35,358 nt of DNA from Jeotgalibaca caeni (GTDB taxonomy: Bacteria > Bacillota > Bacilli > Lactobacillales > Aerococcaceae). Location: contig NZ_JARBEA010000028.1 in the NCBI RefSeq assembly GCF_028863945.1, positions 1-35,358 on the forward strand, read 5' to 3'. A program made the position numbers and the translations under genes. Below, in pieces: positions 1 through 8,950 of this stretch (position 1 is the stretch's first letter; each line of letters starts with the position of its first letter). The notes beneath the pieces are model-generated. The model made no database searches, was not told the DNA's origin, and saw only the letters and a list, made by a program, of their open reading frames with translations.

Positions 1-25
1 AACGGAAAAATTCATTTGTCTCTTT

Positions 26-53
26 GTGTTTTTCACAAAAGGGCCAAAGGCCC
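26..53 (-). terminator. Probable terminator of azlCD
   Basis: A GGGCC-AAA-GGCCC hairpin at 41-53 is followed, reading on the minus strand, by TTTTGTG and a second small hairpin (26-36). It lies about 50 bases past the azlD stop. The T-run is short, so the assignment is moderate. Confidence 0.45.
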
Positions 54-101
54 ATCAACACTTAATATTCTAGAGCCGTATTTGTACAGCAGGGATCTTT
101 T

Positions 102-425
102 TTACATAAACCAAGTAAACAAGGTGATCGCTCCTACCCCAGCAAGGATGGAGTAAATCATGTTCTTCGTTTTATAAGCCACGAACAGTGTGAGAATGGA
201 AGGAATCAATTTAAGGTTACTCCCGATATCAAAACTAAGTTGGTCCTCCCAATAAAAGATGTCCGTTGCAAGTAACGAAGCGAAAATTGCAATGGGCAGG
301 TAGGCCATCCAACGCTGGAACCATTCTGGCAAAGTGGCATTTTTTAATACGAGAATAGGCAGTAGTCGTGGTACATATGTGACGACAGCCGACAGAAGGA
401 TTAACAAAATGATACTACGACTCAT
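102..425 (-). CDS. azlD: Branched-chain amino acid transport protein AzlD
   Basis: A 107-residue very hydrophobic protein with about four membrane segments, the usual size and pattern of AzlD. AzlD is the small partner of AzlC; the pair exports branched-chain amino acids across the cytoplasmic membrane, and in Bacillus azlCD overexpression gives 4-azaleucine resistance. The start codon lies inside the end of azlC (11-base overlap), so the two are translationally coupled and in one operon. The N-terminus begins directly with a membrane helix (MSRSIILLILLSAVVTYVPR) as in other AzlD proteins. Assignment rests on size, topology and pairing with a clear AzlC. Confidence 0.88.
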   Translation of the reverse strand: MSRSIILLILLSAVVTYVPRLLPILVLKNATLPEWFQRWMAYLPIAIFASLLATDIFYWEDQLSFDIGSNLKLIPSILTLFVAYKTKNMIYSILAGVGAITLFTWFM

Positions 426-1122
426 GTACCGCTTCCTCCTCTCGATTTTTCTTCATTTCTAAACCTAACCCCACCAGCGAGGCAAGGACGGAAGCGAGCA
501 AAACACTGACACCATTTTGGAAGAACATCTTGAAGAAGATCGCTGCGCTTCCTGCTACGAGGGCTGTCCATAAAAAGATCCGGTTTTCCATCTGCAAAAC
601 AAATAAGTACAAAAACATAGCGGTCAACAAATAATTCATAATGACAATGGAAATGGTAATGTTACTGCCAATAAATGCGCCAACAAACGTACTCATCGCC
701 CACGTTGCATAAGCAAATACGCCCGCAGCTAACGCTTGATTAGAAGTCCAACCTGGATCCATTTTATATTGAATGGTATTAATCGCAAACGATTCATCAG
801 TAATCAATTGCGAAAAAAACATATTGAATCGAGTCGAACGCTCCCTTACTTTATGAGCCAACGAAGAACTCATCAAAACATGCCGTAAGTTAATAAAGAA
901 AACCATCACGACCATTTGCACAATCCCTGCTCCACTCATCGTCATCGATGCAATCATAAATTGGGACGCTCCACCATATACGAACAGACTCATCAATAGT
1001 GCTGACCAATGATTGAAACCAGCTTGTTGCAGCAACACACCGCATGCGAGTCCGATTGGAAGATAACTGATACATACCGGCAAGATGGTCTTGAAGCCAG
1101 CTTGCCAATCTTCTCTTTTCAC
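415..1122 (-). CDS. azlC: Branched-chain amino acid permease AzlC
   Basis: A 235-residue membrane protein of the AzlC family, the large subunit of a branched-chain amino acid exporter. The region ILPVCISYLPIGLACGVLL and the following VYGGASQFM are typical of AzlC. The reading frame can extend to an ATG at 1137, but that ATG overlaps the ribosome site itself: on the minus strand AGGAGG is followed six to seven bases later by GTG (1122) AAA AGA. I therefore start at the GTG. It overlaps azlD by 11 bases. A short divergent promoter region separates it from the MgtC-like gene. Confidence 0.9.
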   Translation of the reverse strand: MKREDWQAGFKTILPVCISYLPIGLACGVLLQQAGFNHWSALLMSLFVYGGASQFMIASMTMSGAGIVQMVVMVFFINLRHVLMSSSLAHKVRERSTRFNMFFSQLITDESFAINTIQYKMDPGWTSNQALAAGVFAYATWAMSTFVGAFIGSNITISIVIMNYLLTAMFLYLFVLQMENRIFLWTALVAGSAAIFFKMFFQNGVSVLLASVLASLVGLGLEMKKNREEEAVHES

Positions 1123-1152
1123 AGCACCCCTCCTCATTTTATTTTAATATTT

Positions 1153-1161
1153 ATTCTATCA
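1153..1161 (-). promoter_or_regulatory. Extended -10 promoter for azlCD
   Basis: Reading on the minus strand, TGATAGAAT is an extended -10 box (TGnTAGAAT) about 30 bases upstream of the azlC GTG start. No good -35 box is visible at 16-18 bases. Confidence 0.35.
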
Positions 1162-1194
1162 CAGAAATAAAAAGAAGGAAGAACTTTCTGAAAT

Positions 1195-1222
1195 TTGCAT
1201 AATTATTGGGATAAAGTAAAAT
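1195..1222 (+). promoter_or_regulatory. Promoter of the MgtC-family gene
   Basis: TTGCAT (1195-1200) and TAAAAT (1217-1222) separated by 16 bases, 30 bases upstream of the start codon. Confidence 0.45.
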
Positions 1223-1252
1223 GAAAGGAAGAGAAGACAGGAGTGAGTTAGC

Positions 1253-1954
1253 ATGTATGATTTAGATATTCTAGAAATTACACTCCGTCTGCTGATTGCA
1301 GTCGGGATTGGGGCAACGATTGGTTTCGAACGGGAGAGCACACATCAGTCTGCGGGCTTGCGTACCAATATTATCGTCTGTGTCGCTTCTTGTGTCCTAA
1401 CCATTATTCAGATTGAAGTTTCTTATGCGGTTATTCGTATGGGATTAAGTAATCCTGATCTTCAGTCTATGCTCAGTACAGATTTCGCCCGGATTACCGC
1501 TCAAATTGTTAGTGGGATTGGGTTCCTAGGTGCAGGTGCAATTCTTACTACCAAGATGGACACAGTCTCAGGGCTCACAACTGCCGCTACCATTTGGGGA
1601 GTCGCTGGCCTTGGGATTGCTGTAGGGATGGGCTATTACTACCTCTCTATTATCAGCTGTCTCATTATCCTCATTGTATTATTCGTCATGAAGCGACTCA
1701 TTCGTACGGGTGAGATATTTTTACTGGAGATTAAGTTAACAGACCGAGATGCCATTGCAAAATTCAATGATTTATTTAAGCTCCATAAGATGAAAACAAC
1801 AGATGAGGACTTTCGTATGGAACGTACAGCAGACGGTGTTATCTTTCATATTATGTATACCGTATATGTCCCAAAAACGTTAAACCACAATGACTTGATT
1901 GACGAGTTCCTAGCAATCACTGATTCAATATCGGAAATTTCCTTCCGTGACTAA
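1253..1954 (+). CDS. MgtC/SapB family membrane protein
   Basis: A 233-residue protein with four to five N-terminal membrane helices and a soluble C-terminal part of about 80 residues. The family hallmarks are present: GFERE near residue 25, RTNIIVCVASC, SGIGFLGAGAIL around 90-100 and GLTTAATIWGVAGLGIAVG around 110-128. MgtC-like proteins sit in the cytoplasmic membrane and are linked to magnesium stress, ATP synthase inhibition and virulence in some bacteria; the function in commensal or environmental lactobacilli is not settled. ATG start with AGGAG 9 bases upstream. Monocistronic, with its own promoter and terminator. Confidence 0.88.
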   Translation: MYDLDILEITLRLLIAVGIGATIGFERESTHQSAGLRTNIIVCVASCVLTIIQIEVSYAVIRMGLSNPDLQSMLSTDFARITAQIVSGIGFLGAGAILTTKMDTVSGLTTAATIWGVAGLGIAVGMGYYYLSIISCLIILIVLFVMKRLIRTGEIFLLEIKLTDRDAIAKFNDLFKLHKMKTTDEDFRMERTADGVIFHIMYTVYVPKTLNHNDLIDEFLAITDSISEISFRD

Positions 1955-1966
1955 CCTTTTTGCGAA

Positions 1967-2007
1967 AGTGGGTAGTTCAGCTAAAAAATTTTGCTGAGCT
2001 ACCCATT
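1967..2007 (+). terminator. Terminator of the MgtC-family gene
   Basis: Twelve-pair stem (GGGTAGTTCAGC with GCTGAGCTACCC, one G-U pair) with an A-rich flank before and ATTTTG after, starting 13 bases past the stop. Confidence 0.7.
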
Positions 2008-2056
2008 TTGAGCCAAATGTGAGAAGCTCAGGATTTATTTTCCATCTACCCATTTA

Positions 2057-2098
2057 GCGAAAAAGAGAGACAAAACGTTGAACGTTTTGTCTCTCTTT
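2057..2098 (-). terminator. Terminator of rpiA-pdp
   Basis: An 18-base perfect inverted repeat (2062-2079 and 2081-2098, AAAGAGAGACAAAACGTT and its complement) immediately past the pdp stop; read on the minus strand it ends in TTTTTCG. Confidence 0.85.
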
Positions 2099-2101
2099 GC
2101 T

Positions 2102-3403
2102 CTATTCTGTTATGGTTTGATGAATTAGTGTAGGTTTTATTTGTTCAGCACCAATTGTATAGGCTTCTAGAACCATTTTTTCAGCTTCGTTGAAGGTTGA
2201 CTGGTTGGCATAAAGAGTGACAAGGGATTCCCCTTTTTTAACTGTTTCACCAACTTTTTTATTAATCATTAAGCCTGCAGCTAGATCAATCTCAGACTCT
2301 TTCGTTGCTCGTCCGGCACCGAGAAGCATTGCTGCTACACCGATGTGATCCGCTACAATGTTCATGACATAGCCGTCTGCTTCAGCGACTACTTCATGAG
2401 TGTAAGCAGCTTGCGGCATTAATGTATAATAATCAGCAACATGTGGATCTCCACCTTGAGCAGCTACAAATTGCTTGAACTTCTCTAGCGCCTCTCCATT
2501 TGCTAGTTTTTCTTTCAGCAGTGCTTTCGCAGAATCCAGATCCTCTGCTTTACCGCCTAAGTAAACCATTTGGGAGCCTAATTCCAAACACAGCTCTTCT
2601 AAATCACTTGGGCCATTCCCTTTTAATGTTTCAATTGCTTCTTGAACTTCTAGCGCATTTCCGACTGCACGACCGAGTGGTTGGCTCATATCGGATATGA
2701 TTGCCATCGTTTGGCAACCTGCTAAGTTTCCAATTTTTACCATTGCATGAGCCAATTCTTCAGCAGCTTCCGCTGTCTTCATAAATGCTCCGGCTCCTAC
2801 TTTTACATCCAGTACAATCGCATCTGCACCGGAAGCAAGCTTCTTACTCATAATGGAGCTGGCAATTAGCGGTAAAGAATCGACCGTTCCCGTAACGTCT
2901 CTCAACGCATATAATTTTTTATCAGCTGGAGTGATGTCTGTTGTTTGTCCTACCACAGCGACTTTATTTTGATTCACTAACTCGATGAATCGTTCTTCCG
3001 AAATCTCCACTTGGAATCCAGGAATCGACTCTAACTTATCAATTGTACCACCGGTGTGGCCAAGTCCTCGTCCACTCATTTTGGCTACTGGAACCCCCGT
3101 ACTTGCTACGAGCGGTGCTAAAATAAGGGTAGTCGTGTCGCCAACGCCTCCTGTTGAGTGTTTGTCTACCTTTACTCCTTCAATTGCTGAAAGGTCAATC
3201 TGGTCGCCAGATTCAGCAATTGCCATCGTCAGCTCCATCCGCTCTTGGTCTGACATATCCTTAAAATAAATCGCCATTGCAAAGGCACTGACTTGATAAT
3301 CAGGAATCTTTCCTGCCGTGTATCCTTCAACAACAAATCGAATTTCCTCTTTTGAAAGTTCTTTTCCTTGTTGTTTTTTTACAATCAGGTCTACCATTCT
3401 CAT
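2102..3403 (-). CDS. pdp: Pyrimidine-nucleoside phosphorylase
   Basis: A 433-residue protein that cleaves uridine, thymidine and deoxyuridine with phosphate to give the base and (deoxy)ribose 1-phosphate. The N-terminus [17 protein letters not shown] matches the Bacillus Pdp pattern, so this start is kept. Family signatures are visible: [13 protein letters not shown] (phosphate and pyrimidine contact loop, about residues 81-93), [17 protein letters not shown] (about 109-125) and the [10 protein letters not shown] loop near 200. Length is typical. It follows rpiA by 21 bases on the same strand, so the pair links nucleoside salvage to the pentose phosphate pathway. No phosphopentomutase or deoC gene is next to it. 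Confidence 0.95.
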   Translation of the reverse strand: MRMVDLIVKKQQGKELSKEEIRFVVEGYTAGKIPDYQVSAFAMAIYFKDMSDQERMELTMAIAESGDQIDLSAIEGVKVDKHSTGGVGDTTTLILAPLVASTGVPVAKMSGRGLGHTGGTIDKLESIPGFQVEISEERFIELVNQNKVAVVGQTTDITPADKKLYALRDVTGTVDSLPLIASSIMSKKLASGADAIVLDVKVGAGAFMKTAEAAEELAHAMVKIGNLAGCQTMAIISDMSQPLGRAVGNALEVQEAIETLKGNGPSDLEELCLELGSQMVYLGGKAEDLDSAKALLKEKLANGEALEKFKQFVAAQGGDPHVADYYTLMPQAAYTHEVVAEADGYVMNIVADHIGVAAMLLGAGRATKESEIDLAAGLMINKKVGETVKKGESLVTLYANQSTFNEAEKMVLEAYTIGAEQIKPTLIHQTITE

Positions 3404-3424
3404 CTTGCACCCATCCCTTATGTT

Positions 3425-4105
3425 TTATCGATTCGCTTCTTTCGTAATCACTCCATCACTTGTACCAATCAGCACTGTATGCACACGGTTGAGGAACAAC
3501 CCATGTTCCACGACTCCTACCATTTGGTCAAGCTCTGCGCCCATTGCTACCGGGTTCTCAATGACTCCTAAATGTAGGTCGATGATATAGTTACCTTCAT
3601 CGGTTAAATAAAGTGTTTGGTCCTCTTGCGTACGGAATACGGGGTGATATCCCTTCTCCTCTAACCGCTTAAAGACTTGTTTTGAGCCGTACTTGACTAC
3701 TTCAACAGGCAATGGGAAAGCACCTAGTTTGGTCACCATTTTGCTCTCATCCACTATCCAGATGACTCGTTCTGATGCATCGGCTACAATCTTTTCGTAT
3801 AGATGTGCCCCGCCTCCGCCTTTGATACCTTGGAAATCATCACTGATTTCGTCTGCTCCGTCTACGGTGACGTCTATTCGTTCCACATCATCCACACTTT
3901 TCAAAGGAATGCCTAAACCTTCTGCTTGTTGTTGCGTACGATTGGAAGTCGTTACGCCAACAATTTGCAACCCTTCTTCCTTCATTCGGCGTCCAATTTC
4001 TTCCACAAAATAATAGGCCGTGCTGCCGGTACCCAGACCAACAATCATGCCGTCTTTAATGTATTCTGCTGCTTTGATGCCCACTGCTTGTTTTAGCTCC
4101 ATCAT
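3425..4105 (-). CDS. rpiA: Ribose-5-phosphate isomerase A
   Basis: A 226-residue enzyme interconverting ribose 5-phosphate and ribulose 5-phosphate in the pentose phosphate pathway. Clear RpiA motifs are [13 protein letters not shown] (residues 23-35, phosphate loop), DGADEI (82-87, catalytic Asp) and [13 protein letters not shown] (94-106, catalytic Glu and Lys region). Normal length. Start is ATG ATG; either could be used. It has its own upstream promoter and is followed after 21 bases by pdp. Confidence 0.96.
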   Translation of the reverse strand: MMELKQAVGIKAAEYIKDGMIVGLGTGSTAYYFVEEIGRRMKEEGLQIVGVTTSNRTQQQAEGLGIPLKSVDDVERIDVTVDGADEISDDFQGIKGGGGAHLYEKIVADASERVIWIVDESKMVTKLGAFPLPVEVVKYGSKQVFKRLEEKGYHPVFRTQEDQTLYLTDEGNYIIDLHLGVIENPVAMGAELDQMVGVVEHGLFLNRVHTVLIGTSDGVITKEANR

Positions 4106-4134
4106 TCACCATTTCCCTACATTTTGTTTTTTTA

Positions 4135-4163
4135 ATTATAACATATGGAACTGATTGTAATAA
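4135..4163 (-). promoter_or_regulatory. Promoter of rpiA-pdp
   Basis: On the minus strand TTATTA (4163-4158), 17 bases, then an extended -10 TGTTATAAT with a perfect TATAAT (4140-4135), 30 bases before rpiA. Confidence 0.6.
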
Positions 4164-4192
4164 TGAGGATTGAATGAAAGAGAAGATACAAA

Positions 4193-4233
4193 AATGAGTC
4201 CCTACATAAACATTATTTATGTGGGGACTCATT
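4193..4233 (-). terminator. Terminator of the pot operon
   Basis: Eighteen-base inverted repeat (AATGAGTCCC... with ...GGGACTCATT) four bases past the potD stop, followed on the minus strand by TTTTTGTAT. Confidence 0.82.
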
Positions 4234-4236
4234 CAA

Positions 4237-5307
4237 TTATTTTCTAAACATCTTCACTTCAAGGAACAAATCATTGTAGATTCCTAATAATTCTGCTCCT
4301 AAGTTGTCATAGACTTCCATGTTTTCAATCGCTTCGTCAGATGGGTAGAACTGTTCATCTTCAGTAATTTCTGGATCCATCAGTTCAATCGCATCTTCAT
4401 TCGGCGTGGAGTAACCTACGTATTCTGCATTCACAGCTGCGTTTTCTGGCTCCAGCATAAAGTTGATGAAGGCATATGCGGCATCCAAGTTCTGTGCTGT
4501 TTTAGGGATCACGATATTATCAAACCACAAGTTTGTTCCTTCTTCAGGAATCACATAATGCAAGTTTTCGTTCTCCCATAGCATTTCACTTGCTTCCCCG
4601 GAAAAAGTAACGGACATGGCTGCTTCTTCTTGAATCATATACATTTTGATTTCATCTGCCACAATTGCTTTGACGTTTGGCGTCATCTCTTTCAACTTCT
4701 CTGCTGTATTCCGCAAGACAGTTGGATCACTTTCATTTAAGGAGTAGCCCTCACTCTGAAGGCCAATCCCCATGACTTCGCGCGCTCCGTCAATCAACAT
4801 CAGCTGATTGCGATAATCCTCATTCCATAAATCATTCCAGGACGTTGGCGTTTCATCGATAAATTTGTCATTATAGATGATGCCGAGCGTTCCCCAGAAG
4901 TAAGGGATGGAATAACGATTTCCTTTATCAAAACTCAAGTCCAGAAAATCATCATCGATATGTTCCAATCCTTCAATTTTAGAATGATCAAGCTCAATGA
5001 GCATTTCTTCTTCAACCATGCGGGCAATCATGTATTCAGATGGAATTGCAATATCGTAAGTCGTACCGCCCTGATTAATTTTTGTATACATTGCTTCGTT
5101 TGAATCGAATGTTTCATAGGAGACTTTGTACCCTGTTTCTTCTTCAAACTGAGTGATTAATTCAGGCTCAATGTAATCTCCCCAGTTATAAATCGTCAAG
5201 GTGTTATCACCAGTAAATCCTTGTGCACGTTCCAAGTAGTTAATGCCGAAGACTAATCCTAAACAAACAATCAGGATGGTACTAGCTGCAATAACGAGTC
5301 GTTTCAT
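4237..5307 (-). CDS. potD: Spermidine/putrescine-binding protein PotD
   Basis: A 356-residue extracellular solute-binding protein, the polyamine receptor of the PotABCD importer. After an N-terminal hydrophobic segment (residues 4-24) comes the PotD opening LTIYNWGDYIEPELITQFEE (37-56), then TYDIAIPSEYMI and the WNDLWN region, all typical. The N-terminal segment contains a Cys (C15 in LIVCLG) but the residue before it is Val, so it is not a normal lipobox; the protein may be held by an uncleaved N-terminal anchor. Last gene of the operon, with a four-base ATGA overlap with potC. Confidence 0.94.
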   Translation of the reverse strand: MKRLVIAASTILIVCLGLVFGINYLERAQGFTGDNTLTIYNWGDYIEPELITQFEEETGYKVSYETFDSNEAMYTKINQGGTTYDIAIPSEYMIARMVEEEMLIELDHSKIEGLEHIDDDFLDLSFDKGNRYSIPYFWGTLGIIYNDKFIDETPTSWNDLWNEDYRNQLMLIDGAREVMGIGLQSEGYSLNESDPTVLRNTAEKLKEMTPNVKAIVADEIKMYMIQEEAAMSVTFSGEASEMLWENENLHYVIPEEGTNLWFDNIVIPKTAQNLDAAYAFINFMLEPENAAVNAEYVGYSTPNEDAIELMDPEITEDEQFYPSDEAIENMEVYDNLGAELLGIYNDLFLEVKMFRK

Positions 5308-6146
5308 CCTTTCATCACCTCGCCCTGCTGGAAGCCGATTGCTTTCATTTCCCGGTCTTTTTTCTTCTGGCTGTAAACTTGAATGAAGTTATAACCGAGT
5401 ACTAAAAGCAAGGTAAACAAGAACATGACTGTGCTGAGCGCGTTAATCTCTAGACTCACACCGCGACGGGCACGAGAATAAATTTCAACAGCTAATGTAC
5501 TGAATCCATTCCCGGTTACAAAGAACGTAACGGCAAAGTCATCCAACGAGTACGTAAAGGCCATGAAATATCCACTCAAAATCCCAGGAGCGATACTTGG
5601 TAATAAAATTTTACTGATCACTTGCCATGAGTTGGCACCCAAGTCTTGGGCTGCACTAATCATGGAATCATTCATTTCGTAAAGTTTTGGCAAAACCATG
5701 ATCACGACAATCGGAATGGAAAAGGCAATATGCGAAAGAAGAACAGACGCAAACCCTAATGAAAAGCCAACAATGGTAAACAAGATTAGTAAGCTGGCAC
5801 CGATAATAACGTCTGGTGAAACCATCAATACATTGTTTAAGCTCAGTAAAATCTGACGATCACGAGTCTTTTTCGTGTAATAAATATAGATGGCACCAAA
5901 CGTTCCGATAATGGTCGCAATCAATGCAGAGAGCAAGGCTACCAACAAGGTGTTTAAGAAAATACCGATTAGTCTGGTATCATCCATTAATGCTTGATAA
6001 TGCTCAAAAGTAAATCCGGTAAACTCATTCATCGTTCCCCCTGCATTAAAAGAATAGAAAATGAGGTAGAAGATGGGCAGATACAATACAATGAAAACCA
6101 GCGCGAGGAACAGATTATTCCATTTTGTATTTTTTGCTACTTTCAT
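5304..6146 (-). CDS. potC: Spermidine/putrescine ABC permease PotC
   Basis: A 280-residue inner membrane permease with six predicted helices. The cytoplasmic EAA loop that docks on the ATPase is visible as AAQDLGANSWQVISKILLPS (about residues 165-184). PotC pairs with PotB to form the polyamine channel. It overlaps potB at its start and potD at its end by four bases each, showing tight translational coupling. GAGGGA lies six bases before the ATG. Confidence 0.94.
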   Translation of the reverse strand: MKVAKNTKWNNLFLALVFIVLYLPIFYLIFYSFNAGGTMNEFTGFTFEHYQALMDDTRLIGIFLNTLLVALLSALIATIIGTFGAIYIYYTKKTRDRQILLSLNNVLMVSPDVIIGASLLILFTIVGFSLGFASVLLSHIAFSIPIVVIMVLPKLYEMNDSMISAAQDLGANSWQVISKILLPSIAPGILSGYFMAFTYSLDDFAVTFFVTGNGFSTLAVEIYSRARRGVSLEINALSTVMFLFTLLLVLGYNFIQVYSQKKKDREMKAIGFQQGEVMKG

Positions 6147-6958
6147 GCTTTATCCCTCGCTTTCTTTTTCTTTTCTCCAGTCAGGCGCATAATCAAAACC
6201 ATCGAAATAATCAAGGTTACACCGATTGTTGATCCCATTCCCCAGTTTTGCGTTACCAAGAAATGTTGCTCTACAGCTGTTCCGAGTGTAATGACGCGGT
6301 TCCCACCAATCAGGCGAGTCAACATGAACAAGGACAAGGACGGAATAAAGACTGCTTGGAACCCACTGCGGACGCCACGCATGCTTAATGGGAAAATAAC
6401 TCGTCTCAATGTTTCCCATCTCGTAGCACCTAAGTCATAACTTGCCGCTTCCAATGATGGGCTGATTTCTTGAATGGAGTTGAAAATCGGTAAAATCATG
6501 AATGGTAATTCAATGTATGCCGCAACGAAAATAAAACTAAAATCAGTGAATAGAATTTGGCTTGGGCCGATTCCCATAAACGTAAGGAAGTTATTGACTG
6601 CCCCACTTTGACTGAAGATACCAATAAAGGCATAGGCTTTTAACAACAAATTAATCCATGTTGGTAAGATAATCAAAGAAAGCCAGAGTTGCTTATTTTT
6701 GGTTCTGCTTAAGATTAGTGCCGTTGGATAGCTGATTAAGAATGTTGTTACGGTGATAATAAACGCATATAAAAAGGAATTAAACGTCATCGTTAAATAA
6801 TTCCCAGATGTAAAATAGCTGGCATAATTTCCTAATGTAAAGTTACCGGAGATGTCAAAAAAGGATTGATACAGAATCAACAGTACCGGCGCAATTACAA
6901 ATAACCCTAACCATAAAATATAAGGGATGGAGAACCAGTTTTTCGAACGTGTTGTCAT
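6143..6958 (-). CDS. potB: Spermidine/putrescine ABC permease PotB
   Basis: A 271-residue permease with six predicted membrane helices starting at about residue 12. Its EAA loop reads EAASYDLGATRWETLRRVIF (about 170-189). With PotC it forms the membrane channel for polyamine import. The gene starts 11 bases after the potA stop, so it is in the same transcript; order potA-B-C-D is the usual one. Confidence 0.94.
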   Translation of the reverse strand: MTTRSKNWFSIPYILWLGLFVIAPVLLILYQSFFDISGNFTLGNYASYFTSGNYLTMTFNSFLYAFIITVTTFLISYPTALILSRTKNKQLWLSLIILPTWINLLLKAYAFIGIFSQSGAVNNFLTFMGIGPSQILFTDFSFIFVAAYIELPFMILPIFNSIQEISPSLEAASYDLGATRWETLRRVIFPLSMRGVRSGFQAVFIPSLSLFMLTRLIGGNRVITLGTAVEQHFLVTQNWGMGSTIGVTLIISMVLIMRLTGEKKKKARDKA

Positions 6959-6969
6959 TTTGCTCCTCC

Positions 6970-8058
6970 TTACTCTTCGTAGCTCTCAAGACGAGCATCG
7001 AATTCTTCTTCTGTTTCACCCAAACGCATTACGTGAATATCATTTGGTGAGAAGTCTAACCCCACATTTCGCCCAATTTCTGCTTTTTTGGTGGAGTGAA
7101 CCATCCACTCATTCCCGTCTTCGTCATAACCAATGATTTCATAATGAACGCCGCGGAATAGCTGTGTATCCACTTTTACCACTAGTTTTCCTTTTTCGAT
7201 GCTGGTTAATTCCAAGTCTTCTGGACGAAGTACTACTTCAACCTTTTCACCCGGTGTAATTCCAGCGTCTTCACATTCGAATTGTTTGCCTACAAATTGA
7301 ACCTTGTAGTCTTCAACCATTGTACCAGGAACAATATTACTTTCCCCGATAAAGTCTGCTACGAAACGGTTAATCGGCTCATCATAAATATCAACTGGGC
7401 TCCCACTTTGGACGATGTGTCCTTTGTCCATAACGAAAATCCAGTCACTCATTGCCAATGCTTCTTCTTGATCATGGGTAACGAAGATAAAAGTAATTCC
7501 CAAACGTTGTTGGATTTCACGAAGCTCATATTGCATATCTGTTCGTAATTTCAAGTCCAGTGCTGATAATGGTTCATCCAGTAAGAGTACATCGGGTTCA
7601 TTGATAATGGCACGCGCAATTGCTACCCGTTGTTGTTGTCCGCCAGACAATTCATGAATTTCACGATTCTCATAGCCTGATAGTTGAACCAGTTTCAATG
7701 TTTCTTTTACACGTTGATCGATTTCTGCTTTTGGTAATTTCTTTAGAGACAATCCAAACGCAATGTTGTCATAGACATTCATATGTGGGAACAAAGCGTA
7801 GTCCTGGAAAACCGTATTAACGGTTCGTTTATTCGGTGGTACATCATTGACAACTTCCCCATTAATCTTAATGGTTCCATTCGATGCATCTGTAAATCCA
7901 GCAATCAAACGGAGAATGGTCGTTTTCCCACATCCAGAAGGTCCTAACAACGTATAAAATTTCCCTTTTTCAATTTCAAAATTGATATCATGTAAGACGG
8001 TTTGTCCGTCGTATGTTTTTTTGACATTTTCCATCGTGATGATTGTGTGGTTTGCCAT
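6970..8058 (-). CDS. potA: Spermidine/putrescine ABC ATPase PotA
   Basis: A 362-residue ATPase energising polyamine uptake. Motifs in order: Walker A GPSGCGKT (about 39-46), Q-loop [11 protein letters not shown], signature LSGGQQQR (about 139-146), Walker [14 protein letters not shown]-loop THDQEE, followed by a C-terminal TOBE-type domain of about 110 residues ([10 protein letters not shown]). All ATPase residues are intact. It lies 27 bases downstream of the XRE-cupin regulator. Confidence 0.95.
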   Translation of the reverse strand: MANHTIITMENVKKTYDGQTVLHDINFEIEKGKFYTLLGPSGCGKTTILRLIAGFTDASNGTIKINGEVVNDVPPNKRTVNTVFQDYALFPHMNVYDNIAFGLSLKKLPKAEIDQRVKETLKLVQLSGYENREIHELSGGQQQRVAIARAIINEPDVLLLDEPLSALDLKLRTDMQYELREIQQRLGITFIFVTHDQEEALAMSDWIFVMDKGHIVQSGSPVDIYDEPINRFVADFIGESNIVPGTMVEDYKVQFVGKQFECEDAGITPGEKVEVVLRPEDLELTSIEKGKLVVKVDTQLFRGVHYEIIGYDEDGNEWMVHSTKKAEIGRNVGLDFSPNDIHVMRLGETEEEFDARLESYEE

Positions 8059-8085
8059 TCATGTACACCTACTCTTTCTAAAATT

Positions 8086-8628
8086 TTATAAATAAGAATC
8101 AGTTACTACCATCAGTACTTTTGCGGCACTGGTAGAGGCATTTCGAAGTTGATGAAACTCGGTTGCTTCGTAATAAAAAGATTGTCCTTTCTTGATGACA
8201 TAGCGGTGCTCACCAAGCTGTAACTCTACACTTCCTTTTAACACATAGCCGAAGGTCTCAGAAAGAGATGGCGGAAATTGTTTGAATTCTCCATCTGCCT
8301 CTAATGTTATCATAACGGGTTCCATTTCTTTATCATTTGAATCAGGAATCAACCAGGTCATGGCGTATCCTTTTTCGGAATCTTCATAAATCGTTACATC
8401 TTGCTTCTTGTAAATAACTTGTTGTGTATCTTTTTCAGCATCGAAAAAATCTTTTGGGTTTGTGCCAAGGACTTCTAAAATATCAAAAAACGTCTCTAAG
8501 GATGGTGAGCTTAGGTTATTTTCCACTTGTGAGATATACCCTTTTGTTAAATCGGTTCGTTCACCAAGTTCTTCTTGCGTCAAGTTCTTTTGCAAACGCA
8601 GCTCTTTTAACTTCTTCCCTATTTCCAA
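8086..8628 (-). CDS. XRE-cupin transcriptional regulator of the pot operon
   Basis: A 180-residue two-domain regulator. Residues 5-60 are a helix-turn-helix of the XRE type (LKELRLQKNLTQEELGERTD...GYISQVE). Residues about 110-180 form a cupin barrel (SLSETFGYVLKGSVEL...GQSFYYEATEFHQLRN). Proteins of this make-up sense small molecules, and in PuuR- or Listeria-like operons they head polyamine genes, so a polyamine-responsive control of potABCD is likely but inferred. It starts with TTG at 8628; AGAGGT lies six bases before. First gene of the five-gene operon. Confidence 0.9.
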   Translation of the reverse strand: MEIGKKLKELRLQKNLTQEELGERTDLTKGYISQVENNLSSPSLETFFDILEVLGTNPKDFFDAEKDTQQVIYKKQDVTIYEDSEKGYAMTWLIPDSNDKEMEPVMITLEADGEFKQFPPSLSETFGYVLKGSVELQLGEHRYVIKKGQSFYYEATEFHQLRNASTSAAKVLMVVTDSYL

Positions 8629-8649
8629 GGTAGGACCTCTTTCTCTGTA

Positions 8650-8680
8650 TAAGTTTAGTAAAAGTAATCTTTAAGTTTAG
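8650..8680 (-). repeat. Direct 9-mer repeats, candidate operator of the XRE-pot operon
   Basis: TAAGTTTAG occurs at 8650-8658 and 8672-8680, starts 22 bases apart (two helical turns), between the promoter -10 box and the start codon of the XRE gene. The placement suits autorepression by that regulator; this is inferred from position only. Confidence 0.45.
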
Positions 8681-8691
8681 GCACGAATACG

Positions 8692-8719
8692 ATTATAACC
8701 TCTTTTTAGAAAAAAACAA
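8692..8719 (-). promoter_or_regulatory. Promoter of the XRE-potABCD operon
   Basis: On the minus strand TTGTTT (8719-8714), 16 bases, TATAAT (8697-8692), about 64 bases before the TTG start. Confidence 0.65.
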
Positions 8720-8828
8720 GTGCTTTATTAGAATGTATCCTTTAAAACAGACGTGGGAGGATCCTTCAAAGAACCAAACTTTGATTCTACGTCATTCTTT
8801 CGCTTTGATAGAGTGAGGAAAAGTTTCG

Positions 8829-8943
8829 CTATCACAACGATAAAGCCTTTATCGTTGTGATAGAACGCGATTGGTCTCTGCTATCACAACGGAACCAGTC
8901 CTTTCGTTGCGATAAAATGAAATGTGGTTGATTTATCGCAATG
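8829..8943. repeat. Cluster of inverted TATCRCAAYG 10-mers forming hairpins
   Basis: Five copies of a 10-mer related to TATCACAACG lie within 115 bases in alternating orientation: 8830-8839 (+), 8853-8862 (-), 8882-8891 (+), 8905-8914 (-) and 8934-8943 (+). The first two form a perfect 16-pair stem with a GCC loop (8829-8863). The second pair forms a weaker stem of similar design. No T-run follows, so these are not ordinary terminators. No ORF covers them. The rest of 8629-8828 holds only the pot promoter and A/T-rich sequence. Confidence 0.7.
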
Positions 8944-8950
8944 ATTAGCA

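Noticed and set aside
890-1108. 72-residue minus-strand frame inside azlC
   Set aside because: Out of frame with a clear AzlC coding region, no ribosome site and no family pattern.
1123-1137. ATG start five codons upstream for azlC
   Set aside because: The ATG overlaps the AGGAGG ribosome site that serves the GTG at 1122.
8829-8943. CRISPR-like repeat array
   Set aside because: The repeats alternate orientation, are only 10 bases, and the spacers are uneven; no cas gene is near.
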